Source: Clostridia bacterium
GTDB lineage: Bacteria; Bacillota; Clostridia; UBA1381
Assembly: GCA_017935675.1 (NCBI GenBank)
Contig: JAGBHE010000056.1
Span: forward strand, 1-43,820
Direction of reading: 5' to 3'
Length of the DNA stretch: 43,820 nt
Position numbers and translations under genes: made by a program. Shown one piece after another: positions 17,587-25,755 of the stretch. The notes under the pieces are model-generated. The model saw only the letters and a program-made list of their open reading frames with translations, ran no database searches and was not told the origin of the DNA. Every line of letters starts with the position of its first letter. Position 1 is the first letter of the stretch.

Positions 17587-17627
17587 GCAAAAGAACACAA
17601 GAGAACCGTCCCCTTGTGTTCTTTTGC
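17587..17627. repeat. REP-like palindrome, right copy
   Basis: This is the exact reverse complement of the 14027 copy (core 17593-17621). Here the stem is extended to 15 bp, GCAAAAGAACACAAG with CTTGTGTTCTTTTGC, around AGAACCGTCCC. It lies between the convergent SLH and FAD-oxidoreductase genes and could terminate both. Confidence 0.85.
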
Positions 17628-17636
17628 GGGTTTGTG

Positions 17637-19403
17637 TTATCTGATATCAACAGAATAAATTCCGACTTTTTCATTGCCGTTTGTGCCGGTAACGGTTATT
17701 TTTACGCCGCGGGCTTTTTTGCCGAGGTGCAGCTTTACAAGCCTTTGATGGTTATTTTTAATGCCCTCTGCCGGAATCCATTCTCCGTTTTCGTTTTGAA
17801 GCTCAATTTCAAGGTTTTTTACAAGGGTTTTCGGAACGCAAAGTGCAGGTGCGTTCAAAGGAATGTTGCACATGTTCATTTTACCGTCAAGGAAGCCCTT
17901 GTCACCTGTTGTTTCACGGTTAAGATCGCTGTCAAAAACAAAACGTATTTCGTTTATTTCCGTAAGCTCCGGGAGAGTAAACACAATGCTGTCCCCGACG
18001 CCGCCCAGCCAGCAATTGTCTTTGCCGCCGACAGGTCTTTCAATGCCGTTTATAAGCAGATCTGCATTTTCTCCGGTTGTGGTTATTTCGGCTTTTTTTG
18101 TAATTTCCGAAGCTTCTTTTTTGTTAAACGGCAGATAGCAGTCATCATCCATAAGCGTCTGCTTCAGCTCATTTATGTGCTCCTTGTAAACATCCCTCGG
18201 AGAAATTTTGTTTGCGGAGGCGATTGCTGCTGCAGTTCCGACTGCCTGACCGAGCAGGGCACATGTTGCCATAACGCGTGTGGAGCTCATGGCGCAGTGT
18301 GTAACGCTTATGTTTCGTCCGGCAAAGAAAAGATTGTCAATGTTCACCGAATAAAGACATCTGTAAGGAATTCCGAAGGGTGAGGGCGCGTCATGGAATA
18401 TATTTGGCGGCTCAAGAGTATTTATTCCTCCGGGATTGTGGTCATCCATAGTCCATCCGCCGTAGGCAATAAGGTCGTCAAAGCGTCCTTCGGAGCGCAC
18501 ATCGTTCTGGGTCATGATGTAGTCGCCGACATATCTTCTGCTTTCACGCTTGCCGGGCAGAAACCCGACAAAATCAAGCTCCCAGTTATCTGCATCGCAT
18601 TCTCCGCTGTTTTTCACATAGTCCCAGATGCCGTACGCAACCTTAAGAAGCTCATCTCTGATTTCCTCTGTCTCATGTATGGAGTCATTTTCTCCGCCCA
18701 GCTCCATATACCAGAAGTTTTCATACGTGTTGTTCATATCTGGCAGACGGAACGGCAAATCCTTCTTTGTGAATTTTCTTGCCCATGAAGGAGGAATAAA
18801 GCTGCGCGCCTCCGTCATCTGCCGCGCCTGCATAAGACAGGAAAGCCCCATGGTTTTTTTGTCGGAAGCTTCGGGGGCGATGCTTTCCCCGAATTCATCT
18901 CTGCTCTCACGGCCGAGCCTGAACTCAGCGCCGGTCAGCGGAGCTAATATACTGTCTCCGGAGCAGTCGGCAAAATAGTCTGCTTCAACAGTGTGCCACA
19001 GCTGAGAGGTTGTTTGCCAGCCGATAACCTTTTTAATTCTGTTCCCGTCCATTTCAACATCATTGCAGGAGCAGTTCATAACAGGGGTAATGTTTTTTTC
19101 GTTTTTTATAAGCTCGTAAAGTATGCTGTCCCAGATGGGGTAAAGTCTGTGTGGGTTTCTGTACAGGGTTTCAAGAGCGATTTCTTCAATTATTCCTGTT
19201 TCCCGGTTGTTTTCTCCGTGAGCTCCGCACACCCACATGCGTATTTCGCTTGACGCATTGCCGCCGAAAACAGGGCGGTCATGCATAAGAACAACGCTTA
19301 TGCCGTGCCTTGCCGCAGCAACTGCGGCGCACATTCCGGCAAGCCCGCCGCCCACTACACACAGGTCTGCCTTATGGTTTACATTTTTTAAATTAGAATT
19401 CAT
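17637..19403 (-). CDS. FAD-dependent oxidoreductase (FAD_oxidored type)
   Basis: A flavoprotein of 588 residues from the ATG ending at 19403, which has GGAGG six bases upstream. The earlier ATG at 19424 overlaps the stop of the preceding gene (TAATG) and may support coupling. The N terminus has the dinucleotide-binding motif GGGLAG (18-23), then GGNASSEIRMW and later IDNLFFAGRNISVTHCAM, a C-terminal FAD contact. The last 130 residues look like a beta-sandwich appended to the flavin part. Family members are found in carbohydrate-use loci, but their substrates are largely unknown. It follows a second flavoprotein of the same superfamily in one operon. Confidence 0.85.
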   Translation of the reverse strand: MNSNLKNVNHKADLCVVGGGLAGMCAAVAAARHGISVVLMHDRPVFGGNASSEIRMWVCGAHGENNRETGIIEEIALETLYRNPHRLYPIWDSILYELIKNEKNITPVMNCSCNDVEMDGNRIKKVIGWQTTSQLWHTVEADYFADCSGDSILAPLTGAEFRLGRESRDEFGESIAPEASDKKTMGLSCLMQARQMTEARSFIPPSWARKFTKKDLPFRLPDMNNTYENFWYMELGGENDSIHETEEIRDELLKVAYGIWDYVKNSGECDADNWELDFVGFLPGKRESRRYVGDYIMTQNDVRSEGRFDDLIAYGGWTMDDHNPGGINTLEPPNIFHDAPSPFGIPYRCLYSVNIDNLFFAGRNISVTHCAMSSTRVMATCALLGQAVGTAAAIASANKISPRDVYKEHINELKQTLMDDDCYLPFNKKEASEITKKAEITTTGENADLLINGIERPVGGKDNCWLGGVGDSIVFTLPELTEINEIRFVFDSDLNRETTGDKGFLDGKMNMCNIPLNAPALCVPKTLVKNLEIELQNENGEWIPAEGIKNNHQRLVKLHLGKKARGVKITVTGTNGNEKVGIYSVDIR

Positions 19404-19423
19404 ACAAATCCTCCGCCCATTCA

Positions 19424-20701
19424 TTATATCTTTGTTATTTCACGTATTTTTTCAGCCTTAACATTCCGCGGCTGACAGCCTTCTTTTGCTGAAATTGCCG
19501 CTGCAGCTCCTGCTGCTTCGCCTATGGCAAGGCAAATCGGCATGGCTCTGAAATTGGAATGAGCCATATGCGTTCCCGAAATGCATCGTCCGGCAAGAAG
19601 CAGGCTGTCGATTTTCTCCGGTACAAGGCAGCCGTAGGGAATAGTGTAGCCGTTATGCTGAGAAAATTTATGCTGAACGCCTGTGACGTCAAGGCCGGCA
19701 CCCGTTATGCTGTGAACATCAAAGTTAAAATGTGCTCCCTTTACGACGTAGTTATCAAACTGCCTTGCACATAAAATATCCTGCTCCGTTATTGTTTCCA
19801 TGCCTTTGAAGTGCCTTGTTTCACGTATTCCTATAAGGGACGCGGAGCTTATGAGATAGCAGTTTTCATAGCCGGGCACAAATTCCCTTAAAAATCTGAC
19901 AATAGGCTCAAGCTGCATCCGGCATACGGTTTCAGCCTTTGTAAGTCCTTCCGCAGTGGTGCCGTCAACATCAATACAGTTTGTCATGTTGCAGGTGACT
20001 ACTCCCGGCAGTGTTGACTTGTATAAAAGAACGTGCCCGGCAGGCGCCTTCAGATGTTTTTTTGCAAGAGCCTGAAGCTCGCCCTTCTCTGTTTCATAGG
20101 TGCTTTCGAATGAACCGAGAAAAACAGCGCGGTCATAATCAACGCCGCCCACCTTGAACATAAGGGTTGCCGGCTGCATTTTACCGTCGCTTTCCCTTCC
20201 GATTATGTACTCTGCTCCTGCCATTGCAGCAGCATCGCCGTCACCGCTTGCGTCAATAACTATTTTTGCTTTTATGACTCCCGCTCCCGATTTGCTGTGT
20301 GTTATAACGCCTTTGATTGCATTTCCGTCCATGACAACTCCCGTAACGGTTGTATAAAGCATAAGATGAACACCTGCTTCGGAAAGCAGTTCAAGGTAAA
20401 GGATTTTCAGCTTCTCCGGGTCGATTGTAACCGTTACCTCATCGGTGAAATCATTTTTTTCTGCACTTTTTTGCAGGATTTCACGGTAAAGCTCACTGTC
20501 AACCGTGCCTGTCCAGTGACTCATAAGACCTGTGGTGGCAATGCCGCCCGGCGCTCCTGTACTCTCAATCAGAATAACGTCCGCTCCGGCTCTTGCAGCG
20601 GTCAGCGCAGCGCCTATTCCTGCAGGCCCTGAGCCTGTTACCAATACGTCTGCTGCTGCGATTACCGGAATTTTTTCCTCCGGCTTCAAATAGTATTCCA
20701 T
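19424..20701 (-). CDS. FAD-dependent oxidoreductase (FAD_oxidored type), first operon gene
   Basis: A 425-residue flavoprotein with the FAD Rossmann motif GSGPAG (23-28), ESTGAPGGIAT after strand 2, VIDASGDGDAAAMAG in the middle and SLLLAGRCISGTHMAH near the end, all typical of PF12831-like oxidoreductases. The start ATG follows GGAGGT by 6 bases. Its stop overlaps an ATG of the next flavoprotein gene. The PocR/AraC regulator is divergent at 20844, so the two oxidoreductases are probably induced by a small-molecule substrate. The substrate is unknown. Two adjacent paralogues suggest successive oxidations or a heteromer. Confidence 0.85.
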   Translation of the reverse strand: MEYYLKPEEKIPVIAAADVLVTGSGPAGIGAALTAARAGADVILIESTGAPGGIATTGLMSHWTGTVDSELYREILQKSAEKNDFTDEVTVTIDPEKLKILYLELLSEAGVHLMLYTTVTGVVMDGNAIKGVITHSKSGAGVIKAKIVIDASGDGDAAAMAGAEYIIGRESDGKMQPATLMFKVGGVDYDRAVFLGSFESTYETEKGELQALAKKHLKAPAGHVLLYKSTLPGVVTCNMTNCIDVDGTTAEGLTKAETVCRMQLEPIVRFLREFVPGYENCYLISSASLIGIRETRHFKGMETITEQDILCARQFDNYVVKGAHFNFDVHSITGAGLDVTGVQHKFSQHNGYTIPYGCLVPEKIDSLLLAGRCISGTHMAHSNFRAMPICLAIGEAAGAAAAISAKEGCQPRNVKAEKIREITKI

Positions 20702-20718
20702 AATTGACCTCCATTTGC

Positions 20719-20747
20719 TTGACTTTTTATTTATTATATATTATAAT
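20719..20747 (+). promoter_or_regulatory. Promoter of the PocR/AraC regulator gene
   Basis: TTGACT (20719-20724) and TATAAT (20742-20747) are exactly 17 bases apart. The transcript would start near 20754, giving a leader of about 90 bases. The opposing promoter of the FAD operon must overlap this AT-rich region. Confidence 0.65.
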
Positions 20748-20843
20748 AAATATATATGCCTTAAAAATGCGGTATAAAAACTTAGAAATCCTGCACAGCA
20801 AAGCTTATGAAAGGCATTGGTGAAAGGAGTTCGGAATATAAAA

Positions 20844-21677
20844 ATGATTGAGGATATAATCAAATATATTGATTATCTGAAAAATGAGCACGGACTTATG
20901 ATAACCGTGCACGGAATAAATGAAAGGCTGAGCAGCGCCGGTGGAGAGCTTGCGCCTTATAATATACACGGTAATCCGTACTGCCTTTATATAAAATCTT
21001 GCCGTGAAAATTGGGATGAATGTATTGCAAGGCAGGTTAAGGTTATGGAAAAATGTGCGTCAGGCGCTTTTTTCGGCTCCTGCTACGGGGGTGTGGGGGA
21101 GTTTGTCATACCGATAAAAAACGCAGATGAGCTGATTGGCTTTATAAGCGTAAGCGGCTATCGGGGAGACCCGCGGAAAAGAGACTATTTTGCACGCAAA
21201 TACGGATTCCCGCCGGAAAAGCTTAAGGAGATTTATGAAAAAAACCTGTCGGCGGAGCGGCCGTCAATAGAGCGGGTGAAGCTTCTTACAGCACCTCTTG
21301 CGGCGATGCTGACTTTGCTGTATCTGCAGCAGCCCGGAAAGTCGGAGGATACAGGCGGAGATTATGTTTACGGGCACATACTTACAATCCTGCATTCTGA
21401 TTTTTCCGAGCGGATAACAATAGGCAGCATTGCAAGGTCATGCCACTGCAGCGAGTCGTACGTGAGTCATCTTTTCAAGAAAAAAACGGGAACAACAGTC
21501 GGGAAATACCTTACGAAAATACGGCTTGAGGAAGCAAAAAAGCTTTTATCCTCTACGGATATTTCCGTGTCCGAGATAGCGTATTCCACCGGCTTTTGCG
21601 ATTCCAATTATTTTATTTACGTGTTCGGGAAAAATGTCGGAATGACGCCGACCTATTACAGAAAAGCAAATAAATAA
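20844..21677 (+). CDS. AraC-family regulator with PocR-type ligand-binding domain
   Basis: A 277-residue regulator. The N-terminal 150 residues resemble a PocR sensory domain: NPYCLYIKSCRENWDECIARQ, then a Cys-containing GSCYGGVGEFVIPI and ELIGFISVSGYRG. The C-terminal 100 residues are an AraC DNA-binding domain (ITIGSIARSCHCSESYVSHLF, then ISVSEIAYSTGFCDSNYFIYV). I take the ATG at 20844. The TTG at 20817 lies before the AAAGGAG at 20823-20829 and cannot be the start served by it. The spacing to 20844 is 14 bases, longer than usual. Divergent from the two FAD oxidoreductase genes, it is their probable activator. Confidence 0.87.
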   Translation: MIEDIIKYIDYLKNEHGLMITVHGINERLSSAGGELAPYNIHGNPYCLYIKSCRENWDECIARQVKVMEKCASGAFFGSCYGGVGEFVIPIKNADELIGFISVSGYRGDPRKRDYFARKYGFPPEKLKEIYEKNLSAERPSIERVKLLTAPLAAMLTLLYLQQPGKSEDTGGDYVYGHILTILHSDFSERITIGSIARSCHCSESYVSHLFKKKTGTTVGKYLTKIRLEEAKKLLSSTDISVSEIAYSTGFCDSNYFIYVFGKNVGMTPTYYRKANK

Positions 21678-21706
21678 AAATGGGGGTGTTGTATTCAGCG
21701 CAGATC

Positions 21707-21753
21707 GTCCATAGGCAGAAAGTCTATACATTATAAACTTTCTGCCTATGGAC
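21707..21753. repeat. 17-bp perfect inverted repeat hairpin
   Basis: GTCCATAGGCAGAAAGT (21707-21723) and its exact complement (21737-21753) enclose a 13-base loop. It lies 29 bases after the AraC stop, so it may act as a terminator, but no T tract follows. It is the first of several hairpins filling 21700-21900. Confidence 0.75.
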
Positions 21754-21757
21754 TACA

Positions 21758-21840
21758 AACAAAACTCACCACTCGACGTACCTCCGTACGCCTTCGGGCA
21801 TGGAATAATGCGGAAAATCCGCATTATTCTGAGTTTTGTT
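21758..21840. other. Predicted multi-branched (cloverleaf-like) structured element
   Basis: AACAAAACTCA (21758-21768) and TGAGTTTTGTT (21830-21840) form an 11-bp closing stem. Inside lie CGTAC-ctcc-GTACG (21777-21790), a CC-TTCG-GG tetraloop hairpin (21791-21798) and the 12-bp hairpin GAATAATGCGGA-aaa-TCCGCATTATTC (21803-21829). It does not look like a tRNA. It could be a noncoding RNA, an attenuator or a small mobile palindromic element. Confidence 0.55.
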
Positions 21841-21867
21841 CGTTCTGCATCTGAATTCAAAACCCCC

Positions 21868-21896
21868 CGGGGCTGTTGCTTAACGCAACAGCCCCG
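21868..21896. terminator. Terminator of hpf, possibly bidirectional
   Basis: CGGGGCTGTTGC (21868-21879) pairs perfectly with GCAACAGCCCCG (21885-21896) around a 5-base loop. It lies 4 bases beyond the hpf stop. TTTTG follows on the minus strand after six G residues, and ACTTTTATT follows on the plus strand. Confidence 0.8.
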
Positions 21897-21900
21897 ACTT

Positions 21901-22440
21901 TTATTCAACCGATTCAATAATTGCATATTTTCCGTCTTTTCTTTTATATACAACCCGCATGTCATTAGTCTCACTATCCTTGAATACGAAGAAATTGTGA
22001 CCCAGCAGGTTCATCTGAAGAACTGCCTCGTTGGCAGTCATCGGCTTGATGGCAAATTTCTTTGTTTTGACTATTTCAAATTCGCCCTTATCTTCACCGC
22101 CTGAGTAGTCGGCGCCGCTTATCATTTTTTCATTCCAATCAGTCTCGGCTTTGATTTTCTTTGAAAGCCTTGTTTTATTTTTTCTGATTTGTCTTTCAAT
22201 GACATCAACGATTTTATCGGCGGCGGTGCAGACATCTACGTCCGAAACCTCAGCTCTGTAAACCATCCCCTGTGAATAGACATTAGCTTCAACATACTCC
22301 AAATCCTTGATTGTGCCCACTACAATCCTTGCTTCGGAGTCCCCCTTGAAGAACTTATCAAGCTTTGAAAGCTTTTTTTCAATGTACTCTTTTGATTTGT
22401 CTTTCAGCTCAATTTTTCTTGCAATAATTGTAAACTTCAT
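21901..22440 (-). CDS. hpf: Long-form ribosome hibernation promoting factor
   Basis: A 179-residue protein. The N-terminal S30AE/YfiA domain (MKFTIIARKIELKDKSKEYI, then KLSKLDKFF) binds the decoding centre of the 30S subunit. A charged linker follows, then the C-terminal dimerisation domain of about 55 residues (IVKTKKFAIKPMTANEA, LLGHNFFVF), which joins two 70S particles into 100S dimers in stationary phase. The start is the ATG ending at 22440, with AGGAGTGA upstream; a further in-frame ATG at 22485 has no such site. A strong terminator follows. The plus-strand glycosyltransferase gene is divergent. Confidence 0.94.
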   Translation of the reverse strand: MKFTIIARKIELKDKSKEYIEKKLSKLDKFFKGDSEARIVVGTIKDLEYVEANVYSQGMVYRAEVSDVDVCTAADKIVDVIERQIRKNKTRLSKKIKAETDWNEKMISGADYSGGEDKGEFEIVKTKKFAIKPMTANEAVLQMNLLGHNFFVFKDSETNDMRVVYKRKDGKYAIIESVE

Positions 22441-22524
22441 AAACGTCACTCCTGTCTTATGGTTATACGGTTTACTTACCGTCATAATATAGTTACCCTT
22501 TTTTAATTTTTTTAAACATTTATA

Positions 22525-22553
22525 TTGAAATTTTATGAAAAATGTAGTAAAAT
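22525..22553 (+). promoter_or_regulatory. Promoter of the glycosyltransferase gene
   Basis: TTGAAA (22525-22530) and TAAAAT (22548-22553) are 17 bases apart, about 57 bases before the GTG start. The 169-base gap to hpf holds no other feature I can support. Confidence 0.6.
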
Positions 22554-22609
22554 ATAAATAATGATGAGGTGATGCCCATTATTGAAGCCTCTGACGGGAG
22601 TATGTCCCT

Positions 22610-25600
22610 GTGAAAAATAATAAAATCACGGAAAGGATGATTTGCTGCATGTATAGTATTACAGTCGTATCTGCGGTATGTCTTATAATCTACTTTGGTC
22701 TGTACCGTCTTTTTTCCGCAGACGGTGAGCTTTCTCCGGGGAAAGCGGAGCCGGTTCATTGGGGAGGGCTTGTGCTGACGGTCTGCCTTTCCGGAATTTT
22801 TCATTTTATATGCGCAAAATCCTATTACGGTCATGAAACGGATATGGGCTGCTTCTCAGGCTGGGCGTCAATGGTGTATGAGGGCGGCTTCGGCAGCTTT
22901 TATACCTCGGAAGCGTTTACTGATTATCCGCCGGGATATATGTATGTTCTTTATGTAATCGGGTATCTGAAAACAATAATCGGAAACAGCAAGGTGCTTA
23001 TAAAGCTTCCTGCAATGGCTGCGGATATTCTGACGGGAGTTATTATATATTTTGCGGCAAAGAAAAGGTTTCCCCACAAGGGTGCGCTTATGCTTTCATC
23101 ATTCTTCCTGCTTTCTCCCGCAATTGTGCTTAACTCCGCACTGTGGGGACAGGTTGACAGCATATACACATTATTTGCCGCCCTTGCTGTGCTGCTTGTG
23201 TGCGGAAAGCGGCTGATTGCTTCATATTTTGTGTTTGCACTTGCGGTTTTTATCAAGCCGCAGGCTCTTATATTTACGCCTGTGTTGCTTCTTGCGGCAG
23301 GTGAAGATGTTTTTATGGATTTTAATCCGAAAAAGCTGCTTGTTCATCTTGTGTCGGGAATTGCGGCGATAGGAGTGATTCTGCTTCTCAGCATTCCCTT
23401 TGGTGTCGTAGAGGTGCTGAAGCAGTATGCCGGAACTCTTTCTTCTTATAAATATGCAACAGTGAATGCTTTTAATCTTTACGGAGCCCTTAATCTGAAC
23501 TGGTTTCCGCTGAATAATGCCCTGAGTCTTATAGGATGGATTTTTATTGCCGCCGTTGTGGCATATGTTCTCATATACTTTATAAAGGGCTGCCGCAATT
23601 ACTTTTTCCTTGCAGGCGTACTTGCTTTTGCTACCTTCATGCTTTCAACCAAGATGCATGACAGATACGCGTACCCGGCAATGCTGTTTTTCCTGTGCGC
23701 ATATATTTCAAAGCCGCAGAAGGAATCGATGTATATGTTTATACTGATTACCTTTTCTCAGCTTGTAAATACTGCGTGGGTGCTGCTGGTGTATAATAAT
23801 GATATAAACCTATATGCAAGAAGTCCGTTTATAATTGTATTCTCTGTAATAAATCTCTTGATTTTTGCATATATGCTTTACGCCTGTCATAGGATTTGGG
23901 CGGCGCAGAATGAGGAGGCGGCAGAAGCGGCGGCGGAAATAAATGTGCCGCGCATTTTCAGAAGCCGCAAAAGCGTCGGACTCACCGGTAAGGATTATAT
24001 TTTGATTGCTGTTTTATGCGTGGTTTACGGGGCAGTTTCCTTTTATGATCTCGGCGACAGAAGCGCGCCGCAATCCTTCTATGACCTTGCCGAAGGACCT
24101 GTTTCAATCGATATGGACAGTCCGGAATATATAGACAAGCTTGTGATATACCCTTCCTGCAATGACATAAACGAGGACAGAAAGCTGACTGTAAGCTATA
24201 CCGATGAAAACGGAGCTGAGGGTTCTACGGTTCTTGAGGATTGCTCGGTGTTTTCGTGGAATTTTATAGATTTCGGGAAAACGGTGACAAACATAACTCT
24301 TTCAACGGATTATGAGCGGCTGATGATAATGGAAGCGGGACTGATCGGAGAAAACGGACCTCTTGAAATAACCTCCGATAATCCGATATTTGATGAGCAG
24401 ACGCTTATTCCGGAGCGGCGGACATACAAAAACAGCACGTATTTTGACGAGATATATCATGCGAGAACCGGCTATGAGTTTGTTCAAGGCTTCAGCGTTT
24501 ACGAATGGACGCATCCGCCTTTGGGAAAGGCTTTCATAGCTGCCGGAATACGTCTGTTCGGAATGACGCCCTTCGGCTGGAGGTTTGCCGGAAATGTCTT
24601 CGGGATTCTTATGATACCGCTGTTTTACGCGCTGGCAAAGAAGCTTTTCAAGGTAACCCATATAGCTTTTCTCACAACGGTGCTTTTCACCTTTGATTTT
24701 ATGCATTTTGTTCAGACGAGAATATCAACGGTGGACGTTTACGGAACCTTCTTTATTATGCTCATGTATTTGTTTATGTACAGATATTACCAAATGAGCT
24801 TTTATGACCTGCCTCTGTGTAAAACCTTTCCGCCGCTGCTTTTGACGGGAATCGCCTTCGGTCTCGGCGCGGCGAGCAAATGGACGGCAATTTATGCATG
24901 TGCGGGTATAGCCGTGCTGTTTTTCGCGGTAATGCTTGTGAGGTATAACGAGTATTATGCTCGCAGAAGCTGCGGAGGTGAGAGACTTGACTTTGCCGGG
25001 AATTTTGCCGCAACAGGGATTTTCTGCGTGCTGGTATTTATAATTATTCCGGCTTGTATTTACGCCCTTTCGTACCTCCCGTATCTCGGAACAGAGAACA
25101 CACATGGCATACGCACTGTAATAGACAATCAGAGGGACATGTTCGTTTACCACTCAAAAACCGTTCTCGGCTCGGAGCATCCGTACGCTTCAAGGTGGTA
25201 TACCTGGCCGGTTATGGTAAGACCCATATTTTATTATTCCGGCACGGTTTCCGATACTGTCAGGGAGGGAATAAGCGCGTTCGGAAATCCTGCCGTATGG
25301 TGGGTCGGAATAGGAGCTGTTATTTTAAATGTGTTCTTTACTGTTATCTACAGGGACAGAAAATCCGCTTTTCTTCTTGTCGGATATCTGTCATGCCTGC
25401 TCCCGTGGATTCCGATTGAAAGAACAACGTATATTTATCATTACTTCCCATGTGTGCCTTTCATGGTGCTTATGATTGGGCATTGCTTTGAAAAGCTTTA
25501 TTACAGGCATTCACGGGCAGAAAAGAAAATTTTTATATGCTATGCTGCGGCTGCGGTTTTATTGTTTATCATGTTTTATCCCGTGCTGTCCGGACACGGT

Positions 25601-25666
25601 GCGGAGGTGAATTATGTTGACAAGGTACTGAGATGGTTTGATTCATGGGTTTTGGTGCTTGACTAA
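22610..25666 (+). CDS. Large two-domain GT-C glycosyltransferase with a C-terminal PMT-type module
   Basis: A 1018-residue multi-spanning protein. Residues 1-440 form one GT-C-like membrane domain (ETDMGCFSGWASMVYEGG, DYPPGYMYVLY, a later STKMHDRYAYP loop). About 480-600 is a soluble beta-rich segment. From about 605 the protein resembles protein O-mannosyltransferases (PF02366): YFDEIYHAR with the acidic pair D613-E614, EWTHPPLGK and a chain of helices. Such enzymes use polyprenyl-phosphate sugars at the outer membrane face. The GTG start has GGGAG nine bases upstream; an ATG at 22637 is an alternative. The acceptor is unknown. No partner glycosyltransferase is adjacent. Confidence 0.82.
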   Translation: MKNNKITERMICCMYSITVVSAVCLIIYFGLYRLFSADGELSPGKAEPVHWGGLVLTVCLSGIFHFICAKSYYGHETDMGCFSGWASMVYEGGFGSFYTSEAFTDYPPGYMYVLYVIGYLKTIIGNSKVLIKLPAMAADILTGVIIYFAAKKRFPHKGALMLSSFFLLSPAIVLNSALWGQVDSIYTLFAALAVLLVCGKRLIASYFVFALAVFIKPQALIFTPVLLLAAGEDVFMDFNPKKLLVHLVSGIAAIGVILLLSIPFGVVEVLKQYAGTLSSYKYATVNAFNLYGALNLNWFPLNNALSLIGWIFIAAVVAYVLIYFIKGCRNYFFLAGVLAFATFMLSTKMHDRYAYPAMLFFLCAYISKPQKESMYMFILITFSQLVNTAWVLLVYNNDINLYARSPFIIVFSVINLLIFAYMLYACHRIWAAQNEEAAEAAAEINVPRIFRSRKSVGLTGKDYILIAVLCVVYGAVSFYDLGDRSAPQSFYDLAEGPVSIDMDSPEYIDKLVIYPSCNDINEDRKLTVSYTDENGAEGSTVLEDCSVFSWNFIDFGKTVTNITLSTDYERLMIMEAGLIGENGPLEITSDNPIFDEQTLIPERRTYKNSTYFDEIYHARTGYEFVQGFSVYEWTHPPLGKAFIAAGIRLFGMTPFGWRFAGNVFGILMIPLFYALAKKLFKVTHIAFLTTVLFTFDFMHFVQTRISTVDVYGTFFIMLMYLFMYRYYQMSFYDLPLCKTFPPLLLTGIAFGLGAASKWTAIYACAGIAVLFFAVMLVRYNEYYARRSCGGERLDFAGNFAATGIFCVLVFIIIPACIYALSYLPYLGTENTHGIRTVIDNQRDMFVYHSKTVLGSEHPYASRWYTWPVMVRPIFYYSGTVSDTVREGISAFGNPAVWWVGIGAVILNVFFTVIYRDRKSAFLLVGYLSCLLPWIPIERTTYIYHYFPCVPFMVLMIGHCFEKLYYRHSRAEKKIFICYAAAAVLLFIMFYPVLSGHGAEVNYVDKVLRWFDSWVLVLD

Positions 25667-25678
25667 AGGAGAGGAATA

Positions 25679-25724
25679 GTTTGGAAAAAGATAAGCGGCG
25701 CAGCTTGCTTCTCTTTTCCCAAAC
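25679..25724 (+). repeat. Imperfect hairpin between the glycosyltransferase and fumarase genes
   Basis: GTTTGG (25679-25684) pairs with CCAAAC (25719-25724), and the purine-rich AAAAAGA that follows pairs largely with TCTCTTTT. No T tract follows. It may attenuate readthrough or protect the downstream mRNA. Confidence 0.4.
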
Positions 25725-25755
25725 GGCATTGATGAAAGGAGTTTAGAATATAATA

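Noticed and set aside
17616..18383. A 255-codon plus-strand open frame opposite the FAD oxidoreductase gene
   Set aside because: It is antisense to a clear flavoprotein gene, has cysteine-rich low-quality composition and no ribosome binding site, and resembles no family.
20817..20843. TTG start for the PocR/AraC regulator
   Set aside because: The AAAGGAG site is inside this extension and would be translated, so the ATG at 20844 is a better start even with long spacing.
21700..21900. CRISPR array or tRNA in the hairpin-rich region
   Set aside because: There are no regularly spaced identical repeats, and the branched fold lacks the T-loop and acceptor features of a tRNA.
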